Assembly (NCBI GenBank): GCA_963678705.1
Contig: OY783219.1
Coordinates: 10,788,001-10,852,000, forward strand
Reading direction: 5' to 3'
Length of the DNA stretch: 64,000 nt
From: Panorpa germanica
Taxonomy: Eukaryota > Arthropoda > Insecta > Mecoptera > Panorpidae
Positions 57,614 through 64,000 of the stretch are shown one piece after another. The notes under the pieces are model-generated. The model did no database searches. It was not told the DNA's origin and saw only the letters and a list, made by a program, of their open reading frames with translations. Position 1 is the first letter of the stretch. Every line of letters starts with the position of its first letter. Both the position numbers and the translations under genes were made by a program.

Positions 57614-57844
57614 CTATAACGCTGGTTTCGCCTGATTTGGTTTCTTTTGGTTCAACATCCTCAATGGATCTTTATGATATCTTGCAAATACTTCACGTTT
57701 GAAATTTTCGAAGTGTCTTCTATTTGCACTGTTCTGTCGTTCCCTCCACGCTGGTTTGACCTTCCTGTTCTGGAGACCCCAGTGGATGGTGAATATTGGG
57801 GATAAAACTTGAAACTGATAGCCTGCTACATACATCTCGTACAC
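57614..57844 (-). CDS. last exon of a LARGE/B4GAT1-type glycosyltransferase (partial gene)
   Basis: Minus-strand exon with acceptor TTTGTATTTCAG directly before GTGTACGAGATG, coding about 76 residues up to TAG at 57614-57616. The pattern YEMYVAGYQFQVLSPIF, an HWG, then RERQNSANRRHFENFKREV and ARYHKDP fits the C-terminal end of glycosyltransferase family 49 domains (beta-1,4-glucuronyltransferase 1 and LARGE relatives). These Golgi enzymes extend glycans such as matriglycan on dystroglycan in animals. The last 15 residues are Lys/Pro-rich and not conserved as far as I can tell. The GTG is a Val inside the protein, not a start. No other exon of the gene could be found up to the window end, so the intron upstream is at least 6 kb. 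Family recognition is from memory of the motif. Confidence 0.65.
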   Translation of the reverse strand: MYEMYVAGYQFQVLSPIFTIHWGLQNRKVKPAWRERQNSANRRHFENFKREVFARYHKDPLRMLNQKKPNQAKPAL

Positions 57845-57849
57845 CTGAA

Positions 57850-60060
57850 ATACAAACGCAATTTAAGTACGGAAATAGCAAAAATTAATCAAATTAAAAT
57901 GGGGGATTACAAGACCATTAAATGGATTCTTGATTAGGTCAAAGTTGAGGGAAAACTGTTAATTAACTTCACCTATGGAAAATTAAGCTAAATATAATGT
58001 TTCATGATAATTGGTACTATTAATTGACTTTAAATAATTTTCACAGTAAACATTATGGTGAAATTGCTTTGCTTAGCAGAATGTAATCGTATATAGTCGG
58101 AATGAGGTAGAAGTGAGTTCTTTAAAAGTGTTCGGAGAGGAGTGAGTACCTCCAGTGTTTGCGCGCTGATTACTTCCACCACATTGGGATAGGACCAACT
58201 TGCATACCGCCTTGTACGGTAAATGTATCCCCTCTACTAATAAAATACCACAATATTTTATCTTGAAAGAAGGGAATTAGTAACACATGTACTTATGCAA
58301 TGCTAGAGAGACCCGTAGGCAGGAACACACGCGCGTTCGCTTATTCGTGCTCTTTGGCGATTGTTATTCGTAGGTGTTGATGTTTTTCATTTACCACTAC
58401 ATGAAGGAAAACGTGTGTAACTAGGAATGCCTATTCTGAAAATCTAGATTAAAATATTAGACAAAAACAGTAAATTAAATATAAAAACAGTGAGTGGGAA
58501 TGAAGCTTAATAGCGACAAACAACGATTTCATTTTAAAGTTGCATTGCCAGTAGTTCAGAGTTAAAATTTACTGAATATCATTAGGTTTGATAGTATGTA
58601 AATTCCAATAGTTAAATTTTAAAAAAGTTGCACTAGTTCGATGTTGTAACAGTGGTAACACTCCTTTATACTGTATAACTTAAATATAATCAAAATGACT
58701 CTCTGGTAGTTTTCACAGAAATCCTTACTAATTAAGTAAAGCCACGAATTGGCCGAATAATAGAAACTTTATTAATAGTATAATTAAGCCTCAATTAGCA
58801 AACATACTTGAAATTCGTTGGATTCGTGGAATACACTATACTCCCCCCGATAAGAGTGGTGTGGGGGTAGCGCAGTAAGGGAACAACGTTAAGTTTAAGT
58901 TAAGGCACTCCCGTCATACTTATGAGATATTGTGACAGTGAAATTACATTAAGTCATTAGGTCTTAGGTCATAAAATGGATTTCTGATAAAGTGAAGGGT
59001 CTCCTTTGATATGCAAAGTACTTCCGATTGCCCTATCTATGCAAATAGACTTCCACGATAAGGGCATATCATCCTGTAACTCGTATCTACTACCTTGTAC
59101 CCTGTCAGACAGGGTTGACACCCCTGGGTTGATATCTACATAAAACTAATACGTTCAACTATTAATGTATTATTTGACAAGCAACTGCATGAGTGAGGGG
59201 GAAGGAAGGGGGTTTTTGAATGTCACTTTACTATTTTAATTACATTTACAAAATGTTTCGAAATTGTAACATTTGTTTTATTATTCATATATTAGTAGAA
59301 CCTACAGGGACTACATTTACATATGCAAATAATATTGGTAAGCGTTACACATTATAAACCACATGTATGCGATACATGGTGCTTAAATTCGTTTAGAATA
59401 GTTTATACATATTATTTATGACTAGGATAGAACCACGGACTGGAATTATTTATCTAGAATTAATCTTATTTCAATTATATCAAGTAATAATTTATCTTAT
59501 CTCAATTTTACCATATTCAATGACAAGTTATTGATAAGCAGCCGTGTCCCAGAAAACTGTAGGGATTTCCAATAAAGGCGGGTCAACGTTGAAATGGAAT
59601 AACACAAGCTGTGTGTGAGATATTAACAAAATAATTTTTTTATTTGAAAGGCCCAAGTATGCCATTAGGTATGGAATATAATATTGTTCAAACATCCGCC
59701 GTGGCTTTGCACGGTAGCACGCTGGACCGTAGATCTGGCACAATTTGAGCTATGGCACCATTCTGCACGAAACAGTAACTTTTTGTGAATGTATTACCAC
59801 TTGGTGAACTTCCGGTGCGTTGACGTTGTCTCATATACGGCAATTTTCTTTATTAACATAGCCATTTATCGAATTAACGAACACTCATTTTGATAAGAAA
59901 GTATTATCATTTGTATTATCATGTAAGTTGTCGTGGTGATTTGGCATCAGTGACTGAATAATAATCAACAGATTTAACATATACCGTCAAAACAACATGA
60001 TGCCAGAGGCCAAATTTATTTTATGATATATAGATTTATGTAGAGAACCTCATAGAAAAA
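57850..60060. other. intron or intergenic, mostly nothing recognised
   Basis: Probably intronic to the glycosyltransferase gene. It holds one dispersed repeat (58426-58512). No exon with good splice signals was seen. Confidence 0.4.
58426..58512 (+). repeat. dispersed repeat, second copy at 42.0 kb
   Basis: AATGCCTATTCT, then AAATCTAGATTAAAATATTA, then GTGAGTGGGAATGAAGCTT, matching 41998-42090. Type unknown. Confidence 0.6.
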
Positions 60061-60067
60061 ATATGAT

Positions 60068-60343
60068 ATAGTTTAAATTACGAGAGTTCAGCGGCCACTC
60101 ATACTTAAAACAAGTTGTAGGGTATATAAGCTGGCGGTATAACTAAAAACTAATTGACTTATTTTTCTATAATGTATATAGAAACTCATAAGATAAAATT
60201 AATTATCTTCTAAAAGTTGATGCACCAACAAAATAAATAAAAAAAAAAAAAAAAAAATTAATTATCGTATTATAGATTTATACCACTCTTATAATCTCTT
60301 TTAAGTATAAGTCACCGCCGAACTCTCGTGATTTGGACTATAC
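60068..60343. mobile_element. MITE copy 2, carrying a retro-inserted tail
   Basis: Terminal inverted repeats ATAGTTTAAATTACGAGAGT and, from the other end, ATAGTCCAAATCACGAGAGT. It is the same element as 7691-7905. Inside, AAATTAATTATC occurs on both sides of about 45 bp ending in a poly(A) run (about 60211-60257), the mark of a small retro-insertion. Confidence 0.8.
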
Positions 60344-60349
60344 CATTGA

Positions 60350-62600
60350 TAATTGACATGCTTTAAACCGCCCCTATTGGAAAACCCTATACTATCGATG
60401 AACAGTTTATTTCATATACCCATGGGTGTTTGTAGGTAGCTCTTGCCTCCTTCCCTGGATCTTCAGTTTTACAGTAGATAGAATTTAATATGTGCTAATT
60501 TTTTCCTATATAGAACGAAATTTACAATTCCCTAACACAAATACTCTTTGGCATTTTCTGTTCAGAAAAATGTTGTCTTTGTTTTAGCCTTCCTTAGATC
60601 TATCCGTGCAATGCAATACAACAATAACTATACTAACGGACAGAGGTGGATTAAGACAGCTAGTAAAGTTTAACGGAACCCCTAAAACTTTAAGTGATTC
60701 ATTGTTTCGTTATTTATTATTGATTAAAGATCGCATTTTCAAAGAATCGTTCCAAAAATATGATACGCAACTAAAATTATTTTTGTAAGCCCAATTGGGA
60801 CTGATCCGGGTTATCCCATTCGGATTTCAATGGGAATGTAACGCAAAACCCTAAAGAGCCCCAACCGGCAATCCTAGTCAGTTCACAATCACAGTAAAAA
60901 GTTTAATTTCCAAAATTCATAAGTTTTTTAGGAACCCATTATCCCATCTATCATTAATTGAGATATAATAATTACTAACATCTCCACCACAAAAGTTATT
61001 TCAGTCAGTGATACGCCAGTAAGGAATGTAAAAAAAAAATGTTGGGTTGTAGTGTTATCAAGTTTTCGTTGTACATCACCTCCGCAAATTAGTAAAACCT
61101 ATTAACAATTTATACCCACCACTTTAACTAATTAGTTTTACCTAACTCCGTAAACAATTTGGTGAGGTGTTTTGTTTTCTGACGTTTTTATCACTAATGC
61201 ATTTCAATTATAGTTCGCATCAATTTTATCTTCATTTGTATTCCGACAGGTGGAGTGGTTTCAAAATAGACATTTTATATGAACGACTGTAGGAAACTGA
61301 ACTGTAAATAAACTTTTCATGACAAAAAAATTGCAATATACGTATCTTCAATATAATTCTTAAACGCTTTTTTTTAAATAATTTTTAAATTTATGCAATA
61401 ACCATTATGACGATAATAGTAGAAAGAAGTTATATGTTTGCATGTTCATTATTTTATTAATTTTTACACTGAGTTATCTCCCAAATTCCCAAATAAGTCC
61501 AATGAGGTAAAACTGACATAACTTTATTAATTTGTACGTTGGGTTCACATCGGGTCCTGATTGGGACATGCCACATTGGGACCCAATTGGATCCAGATAT
61601 ATGTTAAGGGTAATCCCAGTCAATCATGTGATTGTTTGTAGTCCTATTAGCAGGGAAATCAATTATCTGCATTTATTTTTAAAGAATTGAGGTAGCAAAA
61701 TAATACAAGATGATAGTGCAAAAAGCAAGGTGACATCTCATCGGTAAAAAGGTCTCCAAAAAAATAGGAAACTTACCAATTCTAGTTAACATAATCGCAT
61801 TAAATACATGTCAGTAAATCAATTTAAAATATAGATAAGGATCTTGTAAAGATATCAAAGTAATAGTACTTCTGTTATAGAATAAATTAAAAGTTAGCAA
61901 GAGGCGTACAATTAATTTGTAAAGTTTTCGAAAAGAACGTTATTTCATTCAACAAGTCCTGAATAGGCCAATAATTGTTGAATTAACGAATACAAGGAAA
62001 GGATCAAAGAAGTACATCACACTATATCGTGAAGTTCACAGGATCCTAGTTCGTGAACAGGATCCACATAACAAAGTTAGTTACTATTGGTACGGTCACA
62101 GTGAAAAAAGTTTAATTCCCTGGAGGATTGCCTCGAGCCCAAGTGAGTTACTGGCAAATTGAACGGCGAACGGTGAACGGTGCCAGTGATAAAATTACAA
62201 TTTATTACGTATAGAGTTATCCCAGAAAAATGTTAACTTAAAAAAAAGTTTTATGTGATACAAAGTAACATTATTTATTGAATTTATCAGGCTGCCTTGT
62301 GCTATATGACGGTACGGACTATAGACACTTCCTATTGCCCATTGGACGTCGAACATCCCTTCAAGGCAGAGAAACCCTTAAAAACGTAGATAAAGAACGT
62401 GTCAGAATATTATATACGACGTGTGGGTTAGCTAGGAAAGATGGACATAATTTGATATTTATACTAAGCTATACTAAGGGTGTTGTAGCCAAGGTACACG
62501 TGTGTAGTCGGATGGAAGAAATTCTGTTGTACATGCTAAATTCACGGTCAAGTCGTAGAGCCTGAGGAGCACTAGTTAAGAAAAGACTAGTTGCGGCCGC
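60350..62600. other. intron or intergenic, nothing firm
   Basis: Two patches with GGG/CCC runs (60790-60890 and 61545-61630) share CCCAATTGG and similar words, partly inverted. No gene was recognised; the 95-codon frame at 62278 has no supporting context. Confidence 0.35.
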
Positions 62601-62605
62601 AGTGT

Positions 62606-63926
62606 GTTTAGAGCAGGGCCGTCTTTAACCTATTGGAGGCCTTGGGCATGTTAGGATAATGGGGCCCCTATGACTTTGACAGAACACTATTTTGTTAGAA
62701 TAGACAAAGAAACTAGATAAACAAGGTTAAATATTTATTTTTATTAACAATCACATGAAACGAATAGATAAATGTAATATAGTCCACAAAAGTAACTCTT
62801 TTAACATTTACAGATTAGTGTTTAAAAATCTATGTTATTTGAAGAGGAACCCTTCTAGATTTCAGATGGGCAAAATCGTTAATCACTTCTTCAAAATCTA
62901 TGCTTTTTAGCACATCAGATTCTATGGATATCAGCGACAAATTGGTTAATCTCTCTTGAAGCATTGTACTTCTTAATTCATTTTTAATTCTTTTTAATTT
63001 GGAGAAGGAGCGTTCTCCACTGCAGTTAGTTACCATCATGCTTAAAAAGATTCTCAATGCGATTTCTACATTTGGAAATGTGTCTTCAATTTTGTTTTCT
63101 TTCAAAAGTTAATATATTTTTAATATACAATCCTTATTTTCACTGTCATCAATTTTCAAGTATTCTGTTAAATGCAAACATTCTATTTCTAACTCTTTCT
63201 CATTAACATCTTCATAATAAAATTCAGCAAATTCTTTGCAACTTTGTCTCAACTCTTCAGAATTGAGAGTTTTCAAGCGAAAAAATAAATCAAAACGTTT
63301 ACTGATATTCTTATACGAATTTAATCGCTGTTTAGACGTCGAAAAAAATTCTCAAGGACATCCACAACATGTTGCGAATGCCTTCTCTGTCTATATTGCG
63401 AACGGATATTTGACAAATTATTGTTAAAATTTTTGTGAAAGTTTGACCCCTTAAAATCAAAATTAACAGGTCTATCATCGCAATTTTAGATTTTTATTCT
63501 TCTTTCAAATTCTGTTTTAAGAACTTCTAAACCATCAAGCTAAAAAAATTGAACTATATTTATGCTTATAGGAAATTAAATGCTCTACAAAAAATGATGA
63601 GTGTACTACTGATGATTTTTCTTTAAAATGGGTATGTGCTTAGTATACCATTATATATTTAAATTTATCTAAGCATGCTGAAGTTGGAAAGCCTAATTTT
63701 TGGGCGAGAGTAGAATAGCTTCGCGCATTTACGAGTAAAAGCGAGTAAGTTGGTATTTTAGTCAGTAATTTAGCTTCGATTTCTTCGAATCAAATAATTT
63801 TTTTGGTAATAAATATTGGTTATCGTTTGATGATCTGACAGGAACTAGGAACTTTGTATTTGATCAGAGGGGGGCCCTGGGCACTTGCCCAAAGTGCCCA
63901 ATGGGAAAGAGGGGTCTGGTTTAGAG
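62606..63926 (-). mobile_element. hAT transposon remnant with perfect 8-bp target duplication
   Basis: GTTTAGAG at 62606-62613 and again at 63919-63926 flanks a 1305-bp element. Its ends are CAGGGCCGTCTTTAACC and, read from the other side, CAGACCCCTCTTTCCCA. The 8-bp duplication and CAG ends are typical of hAT elements. The minus strand carries the C-terminal part of the transposase; the rest is deleted or decayed. Confidence 0.88.
62830..63105 (-). pseudogene. hAT transposase C-terminal dimerisation region
   Basis: 91-codon frame with PNVEIALRIFLSM, then CSGERSFSKLKRIKNELRST and QERLTNLSLISIES. This is the conserved C-terminal dimerisation motif of hAT transposases of the kind related to ZMYM-type proteins. 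Upstream on the minus strand (63106-63880) similar sequence continues with stops and frameshifts, so it is dead. Confidence 0.85.
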
Positions 63927-64000
63927 TTAATTTTATATATTGTGAATTTGTAAAATCTTAAATTCGATATGTATATGTAATACATCTTTAGTGTATATAT

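Noticed and set aside
62278-62565. 95-residue plus-strand frame
   Set aside because: No start context, similarity or repeat evidence that I can point to; it may be a decayed element piece but cannot be supported.
1-64000. CRISPR arrays, operons, riboswitches or bacterial features
   Set aside because: Spliced genes, poly(A) signals and eukaryotic retroelements show an animal nuclear genome; no regularly spaced repeats were seen.

Overview
This window comes from an AT-rich insect nuclear genome, most likely a beetle. That is an inference from the style of the digestive trypsins, the GT-AG introns and the mix of LINE, SINE, hAT and MITE debris. The left 48 kb is a tandem cluster of twelve secreted S1-family trypsin-like proteases, named Try-1 to Try-12 here in map order (Try-12 is the most divergent). 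All share one design: a first coding exon of 46 nt from ATG to donor (49 nt if the upstream ATG is used in Try-6 and Try-7) carrying a hydrophobic signal peptide, a phase-1 intron, then a large exon with the propeptide and catalytic domain (IVGG start, His57/Asp102/Ser195, Asp189). Most have a TATA box 35-50 nt upstream of the ATG. None of the single-exon reading frames shows the first exons; they were found by reading splice sites and are given in each entry.

Layout: Try-1 (+, 1.9-3.8 kb), Try-2 (-, 6.2-9.0), Try-3 (+, 10.2-11.1), Try-4 (-, 13.2-16.0), Try-5, Try-6 and Try-7 (-, 17.0-24.7, a tandem triplication), Try-8 (-, 25.3-26.6), a nested transposon block (26.6-30.4), Try-9 (+, 34.5-36.5), Try-10 (-, 38.7-40.0), a dead first exon of a Try-12 copy (+, 42.2), Try-11 (-, 42.9-44.3) and Try-12 (+, 45.5-47.8). 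Try-8, Try-10 and Try-11 are close paralogs with the same promoter. Try-10 plus the dead exon, and Try-11 plus Try-12, look like two copies of one two-gene block.

The most unusual signal is in Try-5, Try-6 and Try-7. Each has an extra 73-nt miniature exon between the signal-peptide exon and the protease exon. In Try-5 and Try-6 the reading frame only works if it is included. Its 3' part aligns with the signal-peptide exon of Try-8, which suggests that an old first exon became internal when a new signal-peptide exon and promoter arose upstream. Try-7 has shifted phase so that direct splicing is also in frame.

The transposable elements can be dissected in detail: a TTAA-flanked inverted-repeat element sitting 15 bp from the Try-8 TATA box, with intact versions of the site at Try-10 and Try-11; a gag-only LINE with a 13-bp target duplication inside it; a 1.3-kb hAT remnant with a perfect 8-bp duplication at 62.6-63.9 kb; two copies of a MITE, one with a tiny retro-inserted tail inside it; a further MITE in the Try-12 intron; and tRNA-derived SINEs. 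The right 16 kb is gene-poor. It holds one recognisable coding exon at 57.6 kb, the last exon of a LARGE/B4GAT1-type glycosyltransferase on the minus strand, whose other exons appear to lie beyond the window.
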